Source: Gelidibacter maritimus (GTDB taxonomy: Bacteria > Bacteroidota > Bacteroidia > Flavobacteriales > Flavobacteriaceae). From it: a stretch of DNA of 64,000 bases. A model generated the notes under the pieces. It saw nothing but the letters and a program-made list of their open reading frames with translations. It did no database searches and was not told where the DNA came from. Below are positions 51,915 to 61,800 of the stretch, piece by piece. Within the stretch, counting starts at the first letter, position 1, and each line of letters begins with the position of its first letter. The stretch covers positions 124,001 to 188,000 of the forward strand of contig NZ_JACGLT010000001.1 in the NCBI RefSeq assembly GCF_014062315.1, written 5' to 3'. The position numbers were made by a program, and so were the translations under genes.

Positions 51915-54308
51915 TTAGTTCCGTAAAGGCTTGCCCGTTTTCAACATATGCTGAATTCTTTCCAAAGTTTTTCTTTCTGTACAAAGTGACAAAAATGCTT
52001 CACGTTCCAAATCCAATAAATACTGCTCATTGACCAACGTTGGTTCTGATAAGTCACCTCCAGCCATGACATAAGCTAATTTATTTGCGATTTTTCGATC
52101 GTGTTCACTGATGTAATTGCTGTCTTCCATGGAGTCTGTTCCAACCATAAACATCCCGAGGGCTTGTTTTCCAAGCACTTTAATATCATTGCGTTTAACC
52201 GGTTGAGTATACCCAGCATCGGCCAAGAGTTGAGCGTGTGCTTTGGCAGTTGCCAATTGTCTGTCTTTATTGACAACGACAATATCTTTTCCTTTCTGAA
52301 GAATTCCTAAGTCGAAAGCTTCATAAGCAGAAGTGGATACTTTAGCCATCGCAACAGTCAAGAAATACTCTTGCAACGTATTCAACTCAACATCACCTTT
52401 TCTAAAAGTATCTTGGGCCCGGAGCGCCATTTCTTTAGAGCCGCCTCCACCAGGAATTACACCAACACCAAACTCTACCAGTCCGATATAGGTTTCTGCA
52501 GCAGCAACTACTTTATCAGCGTGCATGGATAATTCACAACCTCCACCAAGAGCCATACCGTGAGGTGCAGCAACAGTTGGGATTGCCGAGTAACGCATGC
52601 GCATCATCGTGTCTTGGAAATATTTGATGGCCGTATTGAGCTCATCGTACTCTTGCTCGGCTGCCATCATGAATATCATTCCGATATTGGCACCTACCGA
52701 GAAGTTGGCTGCTTGGTTGCCAACCACCAAACCTGCGAAATCTTTTTCAGCAAGGTCGATTGCTTTGTTCAACCCAGAAAGCACATCGCCGCCAATCGTA
52801 TTCATTTTAGATTGGAATTCCACATTTAAGATGCCGTCTCCTAAATCTTCAACAACGACGCCTGAGTTCTTGTAAACTTCTTTTGACTTACGTATGTTAT
52901 CCAAGATGATAAACGCATCCTGTCCGGGTACTTTTTCTTGTTTTTTGGATGGAATGTCGTAAAAGAACGTATTTCCCTCTTTAACAGTGTAAAATGATTT
53001 GTTCCCAGATTCCAGCATCTCATTGACCCAAGCGGCTGGTTCAAGATTTTCTGCTTTCATCAATTCAATACCTTTCTCAACACCAACAGCATCCCAAATT
53101 TGGAAAGGACCATGTTCCCAGCCAAAACCGGCTTTCATGGCATCATCTATTTTATAAAGTTCATCGGTGATTTCCGGAATTCTGTTAGAAACATAAGCAA
53201 ACATCGCTGCAAAATTCTTTCTGTAAAACTCTCCGGCTTTATCTTTTCCTGAAATTAAAATCGGAAAACGATCAATGACTTTGTCAACGGTTTTAGTCAG
53301 TTCTAAGGTGGCAAATCGTGCTGATTTTCGATCTCTATATTCAAGTGTATTTAAATCCAAGGTTCTAATATCCTTGCCTTCCTTTTTATAAAAGCCTTGA
53401 CCGGTTTTACTTCCAAACCATTTGTTTTCCACCATTTTATTGATGAAATCTGGAAGTTTAAAAAGCTCGTGCGCTTCATCCTCCGGGCAATTTTCATAAA
53501 TGCCATTGGCAACATGCACCAAAGTATCTAGACCAACAACGTCAACGGTTCTGAAGGTGGCCGATTTAGGACGACCAATAACTGGCCCAGTCAACTTATC
53601 AACTTCTTCAACAGTCAAGTCCATTTCCTTAACTTGGTGGAAAAGGCTTTGAATTCCGAATATTCCAATACGATTTCCGATAAAGGCCGGGGTATCTTTT
53701 GCAATAACTGAAGTTTTTCCAAGGAATTTTTCGCCATAATTGTTCAGGAAATCCAATACATCCTGAGATGTTTTTGGTCCAGGAATAATTTCAAATAATT
53801 TCAAGTAACGCGCAGGGTTGAAAAAGTGAGTTCCGCAGAAATGCTTTTGGAAATCTTCACTTCGACCTTCACTCATAAAATGGATCGGAATCCCTGATGT
53901 GTTTGAGGTAATCAAAGTACCTGGAGTTCTGTGTTTTTCAAGTTTTTCAAAAACTTGTTTCTTAATGTCCAAGCGCTCTACAACAACCTCCATGATCCAG
54001 TCGACATCTTTTACTTTGGCAATGTCATCTTCAAGGTTACCAGTGGTGATCCGGCTGGCGAACGATTGGTGATAAATAGGTGAGGGCTTCGATTTTAGGG
54101 AGGCAGTCAAAGAATCGTTAACAATTCTGTTTCTAACAGCTTTGTCCTCTAAGGTCAGACCTTTAGCTTTTTCAGCATCATTCAATTCTCTTGGAACAAT
54201 ATCAAGAAGTAATACGTCAACACCGATATTGGCAAAGTGACATGCAATACCGCTTCCCATAATCCCAGAGCCTATAATGGCTACTTTTTTTATTCTACGT
54301 TTGCTCAT
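51915..54308 (-). CDS. Multifunctional 3-hydroxyacyl-CoA dehydrogenase/enoyl-CoA hydratase
   Basis: 797 residues. The order is dehydrogenase first, hydratase last, the reverse of E. coli FadB. The Rossmann motif is VAIIGSGIMGSGIACHFANI (residues 9-28), with FGTHFFNPARYLK-like substrate site and GFGWEHGPFQIWD. The crotonase domain (from about residue 490) has NFSVGANIGMIF and GMALGGGCELSMHADKV, and GVIPGGGGS. It performs the hydration and oxidation steps of beta-oxidation. It starts 4 nt after the MarR gene. Confidence 0.93.
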   Translation of the reverse strand: MSKRRIKKVAIIGSGIMGSGIACHFANIGVDVLLLDIVPRELNDAEKAKGLTLEDKAVRNRIVNDSLTASLKSKPSPIYHQSFASRITTGNLEDDIAKVKDVDWIMEVVVERLDIKKQVFEKLEKHRTPGTLITSNTSGIPIHFMSEGRSEDFQKHFCGTHFFNPARYLKLFEIIPGPKTSQDVLDFLNNYGEKFLGKTSVIAKDTPAFIGNRIGIFGIQSLFHQVKEMDLTVEEVDKLTGPVIGRPKSATFRTVDVVGLDTLVHVANGIYENCPEDEAHELFKLPDFINKMVENKWFGSKTGQGFYKKEGKDIRTLDLNTLEYRDRKSARFATLELTKTVDKVIDRFPILISGKDKAGEFYRKNFAAMFAYVSNRIPEITDELYKIDDAMKAGFGWEHGPFQIWDAVGVEKGIELMKAENLEPAAWVNEMLESGNKSFYTVKEGNTFFYDIPSKKQEKVPGQDAFIILDNIRKSKEVYKNSGVVVEDLGDGILNVEFQSKMNTIGGDVLSGLNKAIDLAEKDFAGLVVGNQAANFSVGANIGMIFMMAAEQEYDELNTAIKYFQDTMMRMRYSAIPTVAAPHGMALGGGCELSMHADKVVAAAETYIGLVEFGVGVIPGGGGSKEMALRAQDTFRKGDVELNTLQEYFLTVAMAKVSTSAYEAFDLGILQKGKDIVVVNKDRQLATAKAHAQLLADAGYTQPVKRNDIKVLGKQALGMFMVGTDSMEDSNYISEHDRKIANKLAYVMAGGDLSEPTLVNEQYLLDLEREAFLSLCTERKTLERIQHMLKTGKPLRN

Positions 54309-54312
54309 ATTA

Positions 54313-54765
54313 TTATAAACTATTTTCTTTTTGGTTGTATATATTTTTATTGGAGATCATATTATTGATGATTTCGGCTACCTCATAAAAATGCTGTAAC
54401 TGTTCCTCTGATGTATTTTTACGTATGGCCTCATTAAAAGTCAGTACTTTTTCTTTAGAGTAAGCTCGTTTTTTCTTTCCAAAATCGGTTAAAAAAATCA
54501 AAACGCCACGTCCGTCTTCAGGATTGGGACGCCGCTCAATCAAACCACGTGCTTCCATCGACTTTAAGGTTCTGGATAGACTTGTGGCTTCCATGCCCAT
54601 TTTAGGACCCATTGCGGTTGAAGGTGTGCCTTTTTCGGGATCAATGCTTAGTAGTGCGAAGCCTGTCGCCATTGTACTGTCAAACTTTGAAGCTTCTTCG
54701 TTGTACATTTTAGTAACCGCTAACCAAGTGGTTCTAAGAACATAATCAATGGTTTTATCTTTCAT
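54313..54765 (-). CDS. MarR-family regulator of the beta-oxidation operon
   Basis: 150 residues. The winged helix-turn-helix includes STAMGPKMGMEATSLSRTLK (recognition region) and the wing IERRPNPEDGRGVLIFLTDF. MarR proteins bind palindromes as dimers and respond to small ligands, here perhaps acyl-CoA. It is the first gene of the operon (4-nt gap to the next), so it likely represses itself and the fad genes through the palindrome at 54803-54814. Confidence 0.9.
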   Translation of the reverse strand: MKDKTIDYVLRTTWLAVTKMYNEEASKFDSTMATGFALLSIDPEKGTPSTAMGPKMGMEATSLSRTLKSMEARGLIERRPNPEDGRGVLIFLTDFGKKKRAYSKEKVLTFNEAIRKNTSEEQLQHFYEVAEIINNMISNKNIYNQKENSL

Positions 54766-54783
54766 TGTATTTCATAAGGATTC

Positions 54784-54814
54784 CAAATATACAAAAATTT
54801 ACTATGCACGCATA
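54784..54814 (-). promoter_or_regulatory. marR-fad promoter with candidate operator
   Basis: On the minus strand, a -7 element TATATTTG (complement of 54784-54791) follows the palindrome TATGCACGCATA (54803-54814), which overlaps the expected -33 position. This fits MarR autorepression. Confidence 0.5.
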
Positions 54815-54894
54815 ATAAATTAAAAATATTTTTTATGAATTATATTTCAGATTCCAATTCATTTATGAAGACTTTTAAATCTTCCTTATCGAAA

Positions 54895-54921
54895 TTGGTT
54901 AAACAGTTATTTGTACTTTTG
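54895..54921 (+). promoter_or_regulatory. Promoter of the membrane sulfatase gene
   Basis: TTGG (54895-54898) and TACTTTTG (54914-54921), with starts 19 nt apart, fit the Bacteroidota -33/-7 pattern. The -7 element lies 29 nt before the ATG at 54951. Confidence 0.55.
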
Positions 54922-54950
54922 CGCAATTATTAACATTACATTTGTTTTGC

Positions 54951-56885
54951 ATGAAGTTGTTCTTTAGGAAACAGGAATATTTAATTCTACTTTACCGTCT
55001 GTTTTTAGCATATGTCTTTTATTTTATTGCAAGGGTTTTGTTCTTCTTCTATAACTATGATGTTTTGGAAGTCCATTCTGTTGGCGAGTTTTTTAAACTG
55101 TCTTATTATGGCTTGGCATTTGATACGGCGGCTATATTGTATGTCAATAGTCTGTTTATTGTACTGTCCCTTTTGCCACTTCGTTTGACCGTTTCTTCCT
55201 GGTATCAAAAATTAGTGTTCTACGTTTATTTTGTGACCAATTTGATCGGTTATGCCTTCAATTATGTGGATTTTATTTACTACAAATTTAATTTCGCGAG
55301 AACAACGCTATCGGTTTTGGAAGTCGTAGAAAATGAAGCCAATAAAACAGCCATGTTTTTTAGATTTATGGTGACTTATTGGCACGTGTATCTGCTTTTT
55401 GTTTTAGTAAGCATGCTATGGATCTTTCTATATAAACGCGTCAAACTGAAACCATCGGCCCACCGATTGTCAACCGTTACTTATTATATGTCTTCTTTGA
55501 TTGGTTTTGTGGTCATTGCTACCTTGATAGTGGGCGGTATTAGAGGAGGCGATTTCAAAAAAAGCACGCGTCCCATCAATTTGGTAGATGCCAGTAAGCA
55601 TGTCAAAAAAATGGAACAGGCAGATTTGGTACTTAATACCACATTTGCATTTATCAGGACCTTTGGAAATAATAGCTTTAAGAAAGTAAATTATGATATT
55701 TCCGATGAAGAAATTCAATTCTACATCAAACCCATTAAACAGTACGCTAATTATGAGTCAACAAAACCGAATATTATCGTCATCATTACCGAAAGTATGG
55801 GTAGGGAATATTTGGGGGCTTTTAATAAGGACATTGGAGTGGAAAACTATGTAAGCTACACGCCATTTTTAGACTCCTTGGCACAACACAGTCTTATTTT
55901 TCCAAATGCTTTTGCCAACGGCGCGAAGTCTATTCATGGGATGTCTTCTGTTTTGGCAGGGATCCCATCCTTTGTGGACGCCTTTACATCTTCAAGCTAT
56001 TCCAATCAGAAGATCCAGAGTTTGGTTTCTGTTTTGAACGATTTGGATTATGATACGTCCTTTTTTCATGGTGCACCCAACGGCTCGATGGGTTTTTTGG
56101 GCTTTAGTAATATTTTGGGATTCGATCATTATTATGGGATGGAAGAGTATGGTAACGACGATGATTTTGATGGCAGTTGGGGCATTTGGGACGAGCCCTT
56201 TTTACAGTACATGAAATCTACTTTAGATCAAAAACAGCAACCATTTTTTGGCACTGTTTTTACAGTATCATCACATGAACCCTTCAAAATACCTAAAGAA
56301 TACGACGGTAAATTTCCAAAGGGACATGTTAAAATGCACGAACCTGTTGGCTATACAGATTATGCGTTTAAAGAATTCTTTAATGCTGCTAAGAAGGAGC
56401 CGTGGTTTGACAATACCATATTTGTCCTTACTGCCGATCATCCTAACCAGGTGTATTATGATGAGTATAACAAGGTCATCAATAGGCGTGCGGTACCGAT
56501 CCTGTTTTATAAGCCGGATGGAAGTTTAATAGGTGTAGATAATGAATTGGCACAACAAATAGATATTTATCCTACTTTAATGGACCTCATAGGATACGAT
56601 AAGCCTTTTAGGAGTTGGGGTAGGAGTCTGGTTTCAGATGATGGTGTTGTGCCGTTTGCAATCAACCATAACGCAGCTCAATACCACATGTTAAGAGGGA
56701 ACTATATCTGTACTTTTGATGGCAAGCGCGCTACTGGCTTTTACGATATCAACGATAAAAGTCTTGAGAACAATTTGATTGCCAATAGAACGCCTGAAAT
56801 GGATGAAACCGAAAAAGCCTGCAAAGCATTTTTGGAGGATTATTTTGAGCGGATTGTTGATAAGAAGTTGAGCTTGGATAAATAA
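54951..56885 (+). CDS. LTA-synthase/sulfatase-family membrane protein
   Basis: 644 residues from the ATG at 54951 (MKLFFRKQEYL); the frame also has a TTG 9 nt earlier. Five transmembrane helices lie within residues 1-200. A periplasmic sulfatase-fold domain follows, with NIIVIITESMGREYLG (metal site), the threonine/serine-type region NGAKSIHGMSSVLAGIPSF, FHGAPNGSMGF and LTADHPNQ. The family includes lipoteichoic acid synthases and phosphoethanolamine/phosphoglycerol transferases. In a Gram-negative it probably modifies lipids or glycans. It is transcribed alone. Confidence 0.88.
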   Translation: MKLFFRKQEYLILLYRLFLAYVFYFIARVLFFFYNYDVLEVHSVGEFFKLSYYGLAFDTAAILYVNSLFIVLSLLPLRLTVSSWYQKLVFYVYFVTNLIGYAFNYVDFIYYKFNFARTTLSVLEVVENEANKTAMFFRFMVTYWHVYLLFVLVSMLWIFLYKRVKLKPSAHRLSTVTYYMSSLIGFVVIATLIVGGIRGGDFKKSTRPINLVDASKHVKKMEQADLVLNTTFAFIRTFGNNSFKKVNYDISDEEIQFYIKPIKQYANYESTKPNIIVIITESMGREYLGAFNKDIGVENYVSYTPFLDSLAQHSLIFPNAFANGAKSIHGMSSVLAGIPSFVDAFTSSSYSNQKIQSLVSVLNDLDYDTSFFHGAPNGSMGFLGFSNILGFDHYYGMEEYGNDDDFDGSWGIWDEPFLQYMKSTLDQKQQPFFGTVFTVSSHEPFKIPKEYDGKFPKGHVKMHEPVGYTDYAFKEFFNAAKKEPWFDNTIFVLTADHPNQVYYDEYNKVINRRAVPILFYKPDGSLIGVDNELAQQIDIYPTLMDLIGYDKPFRSWGRSLVSDDGVVPFAINHNAAQYHMLRGNYICTFDGKRATGFYDINDKSLENNLIANRTPEMDETEKACKAFLEDYFERIVDKKLSLDK

Positions 56886-56889
56886 AAAA

Positions 56890-56915
56890 AGCTTCGGTTT
56901 AGGAAGCTCTTTTGT
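56890..56915. terminator. Shared terminator between convergent genes
   Basis: Arms AGCTTC (56890-56895) and GAAGCT (56903-56908), with A-rich sequence on the left and TTTTG on the right, so it can act in both directions. It lies in the 30-nt gap between the sulfatase and acyl-CoA ligase genes. Confidence 0.65.
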
Positions 56916-58688
56916 TTACGGTCGATATATCTTTTCAATAAGATCTTTGTACATGTTTTTAATGATTTTCCGTTTCATTTTCATGGTTGGCGTTAGTTGA
57001 CCCCCTTCAATGGACCAAATATCGGGCGTTAATTCAAATTTCTTTATTTGTTCCCATTTTCCAAAATGCTCATTGGTATTATCAATTTCCTTTTGAATTC
57101 GCGCCAATACGACATCTGATTTTATAATGGACTTATTATCCAATGCAACGTCTTTGTCTTTATGTTTGATCCACTCTTTAATAAATTCAAAATTTGGCTG
57201 AATCAGCGCAGCAGGCATTTTTTCACCTTCCCCGATGATCATGATTTGTTCTATAAATCGGGACTGCTTTAATTCATTTTCCAATAGCGCTGGAGCTACA
57301 TATTTTCCTCCCGAGGTTTTGAACATTTCTTTCTTACGATCAGTGATTATTAAAAAGCCATCGTCATCTATTTCCCCAATGTCGCCAGTATGAAAATAAT
57401 CGCCGGTCATGACGGACTTTGTTTGTTCAGGTTCGTTAAAATAGCCCAGCATGATATTAGGGCCTTTTACCAAAATTTCCCCGTCCTCAGCAATTTTCAC
57501 CTCCACATTATCAATGATTTTTCCAACAGTGCCCACTTTGAATCCTCTGTTTCTCATGTCGTTTACTGAAATTACCGGAGAAGTTTCTGTTAATCCATAA
57601 CCTTCCATGATTGGCATTTCGGCAGCGGCAAAAGTTCGTGTCAATCGCGGTTGCAAAGCTGCACTTCCAGAAACCATCATATCCAATTGACCTCCAAGAC
57701 CCTCTTTCCATTTGCTGAAAATAAGTTTTCTTGCAAGTTTGAGCTGCACTTCATACCACCATCCGTTGGCGCCATAAGGCTCATATTTGAGTCCGAGATC
57801 AATGGCCCAGAAAAATAATTTCTTTTTGATGCCGGTCAATTCACCTCCTTTGGCAACAATTTTATCATATACCTTCTCATAAAGTCGCGGTACCGCTGTC
57901 ATCACATTCGGTTTGACTTCCTGAAGGTTTTCACTCATTTTCTCAATGGATTCAGCAAAATATATTTCCACGCCACAATATTGGTACAGGTATAAAATCA
58001 TACGTTCAAAAACATGGCAAACAGGCAGAAAACTTAAAGCCTTAGATTTTCCGTATTCAAAAGGGACGCGTTTCTTGCTGTCCAAAACATTGGACACCAG
58101 GTTGTTGTGCGAAAGCATAACGCCTTTTGGCTTTCCTGTAGTTCCAGAAGTATAGATTAAAGTGGCTAAATCGTGCGGTTTCACTGCCGTCATACAAGCG
58201 TCTACTTCATGTTGATTGCTCTCGTCTTTACCTAATTCTAAAATGTCATTCCAACTTTTCTCACCCTTGATATCATCAAAAGTATAGACAGCTTTCAGTT
58301 TGGTGTTTGCTTTGATGGCATTTATTTTTGCCAACACCTCTTCATCCGAAACAAAACAGATTATTGAACCGGAATGGTTGAGGATATATTCGTAATCAGA
58401 TTCAGAAATTGTAGGATAAATAGGTGTGTTTTGCGCCCCTATTTGCAAAATACCAATATCCATTACGTTCCATTCAGTTCTATTATTGGATGAGATAACC
58501 GCTATTTTATCGTTAGGTTTAACCCCTAGGCGCAACAAACCTCTGCTAATGGCATTGGCTTGATCAATATATTCTTGAGTGGAAATTGAGGTCCATTTCC
58601 CGTCATATTTTGTTGTTAATGCTTTCTCAAGGCTGTAATGTTTTAATTGATACCTTGGAAAATCAAAAATTCTGGTAACGTCAGTCAT
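56916..58688 (-). CDS. Long-chain fatty acid-CoA ligase
   Basis: 590 residues, AMP-binding superfamily. The P-loop motif is LIYTSGTTGKPKGVMLSHNN, followed by MEGYGLTETSPVISVN, GDYFHTGDIGEIDDDGFLII and ITDRKKEMFKTSGGKYVAP. The length and motifs fit the FACL/AMP-forming group. It activates fatty acids to acyl-CoA at the membrane and so feeds the beta-oxidation operon, although it is transcribed separately. Confidence 0.93.
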   Translation of the reverse strand: MTDVTRIFDFPRYQLKHYSLEKALTTKYDGKWTSISTQEYIDQANAISRGLLRLGVKPNDKIAVISSNNRTEWNVMDIGILQIGAQNTPIYPTISESDYEYILNHSGSIICFVSDEEVLAKINAIKANTKLKAVYTFDDIKGEKSWNDILELGKDESNQHEVDACMTAVKPHDLATLIYTSGTTGKPKGVMLSHNNLVSNVLDSKKRVPFEYGKSKALSFLPVCHVFERMILYLYQYCGVEIYFAESIEKMSENLQEVKPNVMTAVPRLYEKVYDKIVAKGGELTGIKKKLFFWAIDLGLKYEPYGANGWWYEVQLKLARKLIFSKWKEGLGGQLDMMVSGSAALQPRLTRTFAAAEMPIMEGYGLTETSPVISVNDMRNRGFKVGTVGKIIDNVEVKIAEDGEILVKGPNIMLGYFNEPEQTKSVMTGDYFHTGDIGEIDDDGFLIITDRKKEMFKTSGGKYVAPALLENELKQSRFIEQIMIIGEGEKMPAALIQPNFEFIKEWIKHKDKDVALDNKSIIKSDVVLARIQKEIDNTNEHFGKWEQIKKFELTPDIWSIEGGQLTPTMKMKRKIIKNMYKDLIEKIYRP

Positions 58689-58751
58689 TAGTTATATGAA
58701 GTTTAGGTTATGCAAAGTATGAAAATAAATAGGATATTCAAATGAGGACAT

Positions 58752-58785
58752 AAAAAAAGGGGCTTTTAATAATAAAAACCCCTTT
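58752..58785 (-). terminator. Terminator of purL
   Basis: Arms AAAGGGG (58756-58762) and CCCCTTT (58779-58785), extended by AT pairs. On the minus strand a run of seven T residues follows (complement of 58752-58758). Confidence 0.85.
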
Positions 58786-58810
58786 ATATTCCTAATGTGG
58801 CAACTGATCT

Positions 58811-61800
58811 CTATTGGTTTTCAATCCATTTGCGAGCATTGACAAAAGCTTCCAACCAAGGCGAGATTTCATCCTTTCTGCCATCTGGATAATACGGCCA
58901 GTTCCATTGGAAGATTGATCGCTCAATATGCGGCATGGTCACTAAATGTCTACCAGTTTTATCGCACATCATTGCCGTGTTAAAATCGGAACCATTTGGA
59001 TTTGCTGGATAGGCGTCATAACCATATTTGGCCACGATATTATAGTGTTCCTGAGAGAGCGGAAGTTTAAATTTACCTTCGCCGTGCGAAATCCAAACAC
59101 CAAGGGTGCTCCCAGCCAAACTTGATAACATCACCGAATTGTTTTCCTGTATTTTTACAGAACTAAAACCACTTTCGTGCTTATTGGACGTATTATACGT
59201 CAATTTACCATGAGTTTCATGTTCCGGATTTACCAAGCCCAATTCCATCCATAACTGTGCGCCATTGCAAATGCCAACAGACAGGGTATCTTCTCTTTTG
59301 AAGAAATTCTTTAAGGCGAGATTGGCTTTTTCGTTGTATAAAAATGCACCGGCCCATCCTTTTGCAGACCCTAAAACATCCGAGTTTGAAAACCCTCCAA
59401 CGGCACCAATAAATTGAATGTCTTCCAAAGTTTCACGACCTGAAATCAAATCGGTCATGTGCACGTCTTTGACATCAAATCCTGCCAGGAACATGGCGTT
59501 TGCCATCTCGCGCTCAGAGTTGGAGCCTTTCTCTCTTAAAATAGCTGCTTTAGGGCGTGCTTTATGGTCAAGTCGCGACTTGACCATACCTTCCAATTTT
59601 CCTGTGAAATGCTCTGGAAATTTATACTGTAATGGCTGATTTTTATAGTTTTCAAAGCGAGCCTTTGCCAAGCCGTTTGCGGTTTGCTTTTGATCGAGTA
59701 GGAAAGAGGTTTTATACCACATGTCACGCAACTTCGAAACGGTCATGCTAAACACATCGCTTCCATTGAGGATATTTAGGAAAGCGCCTTCAACCACCTT
59801 TCCGATCTTGAAAAACTCAATATGGGCATCGGTTAGTATTTTTTCTGCTGAAGTGTCCTTGGTTTGAAAAACGATTCCTGCATTTTCAGCAAAAAGTAAT
59901 TTGAAAGAATCCTTTTCTCCGATGTCGGTCAGGTCAAATTCTGCACCCAAATTGTTATCGGCAAAACACATTTCCAATAAGGTGGTAATGAGTCCCCCAG
60001 AAGCCACATCATGTCCTGCAACTATTTGCTCATCTTTAATTAAGCCTTGAATCGTATTAAATACATTTTTCACATAGTTTGCATTCTGTACCGTTGGCGT
60101 TTCGTTACCTATTTTATTCAAGATTTGTGCAAAAGAGCTACCGCCCAATTTAAATCCATCCTGAGAAAGGTTGATATAATAGATGTTTCCTGCATTTTTA
60201 TTTAAGACAGGTTCGACAACCTTAGTAATGTCGCTACAGTGTGCTGCTGCCGAAATAATGACGGTGCCAGGAGAAATAACCTCTTCTTTTGGATATTTCT
60301 GCTTCATGGAAAGTGAATCCTTTCCTGTTGGAACGTTGATGCCCAGATCAATGGAAAATTCAGAAACGGCTTTTACAGCGCTATAAAGTCGGGCATCCTC
60401 ACCTTCGTTTTTACAAGGCCACATCCAGTTGGCTGAAAGTGAAACACTTTGTAAACCGTCTTTTAAAGGTGCCCAGATCATGTTTGTAAGTGCTTCTGTA
60501 ATTCCATTTCTACTGCCTGCAATTGGATCTATCAAGCCCGAAATAGGAGAGTGACCTACCGAAGTGGCAACACCTTCTTTTCCTTGATAATCTAAGGCCA
60601 TAACGGCAACATTATTAAGTGGTAATTGAAGCGGTCCGGCACACTGTTGTTTCGCAACCTTACCGCCCACGCAACGGTCCACTTTATTGGTCAGCCAATC
60701 TTTACAGGCAACAGCCTCCAATTGCAATAATTGGTCTAAATAATCGTAAAACTTATCCTTTTGATAGGAGACAGCGTCGTAATTTCTGCTGATGGTTTTA
60801 TCTGTCATGATCGTTTTTGGAGAGCTTCCAAACATATCATTGATTTCCAAGTCCATTGGTTTTTTACCTGTGGTCATGGATTCAAAAGTAAATCGGTGGT
60901 TTCCGGTAACGTCTCCAACGGTGTATATTGGCGAACGCTCGCGGTCTGCTATCTTTTGTAGTGTTTCTAAATGTTTCTCTGCAATGACCAAGCCCATACG
61001 CTCCTGAGATTCATTGCCGATAATTTCTTTTGCAGAAAGTGTTGGATCGCCGACTGGTAATTTGTCCAAATCGATCAACCCACCGGTATCTTCAACCAGT
61101 TCACTTAAACAATTCAAATGGCCACCGGCACCGTGATCATGAATGGAAACAATATGGTTTTCTTCACTTTCAACCATACCTCGAACCGCATTGGCGGCAC
61201 GTTTTTGCATTTCCGGATTGGAACGTTGAACGGCATTCAGTTCGATACCCGTTGAGAATTCACCAGTATCAGCGGATGATACGGCGGCGCCACCCATCCC
61301 AATTCGGTAGTTTTCACCCCCAAGGATGACCACTTTATCACCAACCTTAGGTGTGTCTTTTAAGGCTTGATCAGCTTTTCCGTAACCAATACCTCCAGCT
61401 TGCATGATGACTTTGTCGTAACCAAGTTTACGTGGTGATCCTTCAGTTGTAGACATTGTGACATCTGAACTTTCATCATGTTCAAAAGTCAAAACGGAAC
61501 CACAAATTAGCGGTTGGCCAAATTTGTTACCAAAGTCTGAGGCACCATTACTGGCCTTAATTAAAATATCCATTGGGGTTTGATACAACCACGGACGGGC
61601 TTTCATCTTCTGTTCCCAAGAACGGTCAGCCTCCAATCGTGAATAAGCCGTCATATAAACTGCTGTTCCCGCTAATGGCAAAGAGCCTTTCCCGCCAGCC
61701 AATCGATCTCTGATTTCTCCTCCTGAACCTGTAGCAGCACCGTTAAAAGGCTCTACCGTAGTTGGGAAATTATGCGTTTCTGCTTTTAAAGAAATAACGG

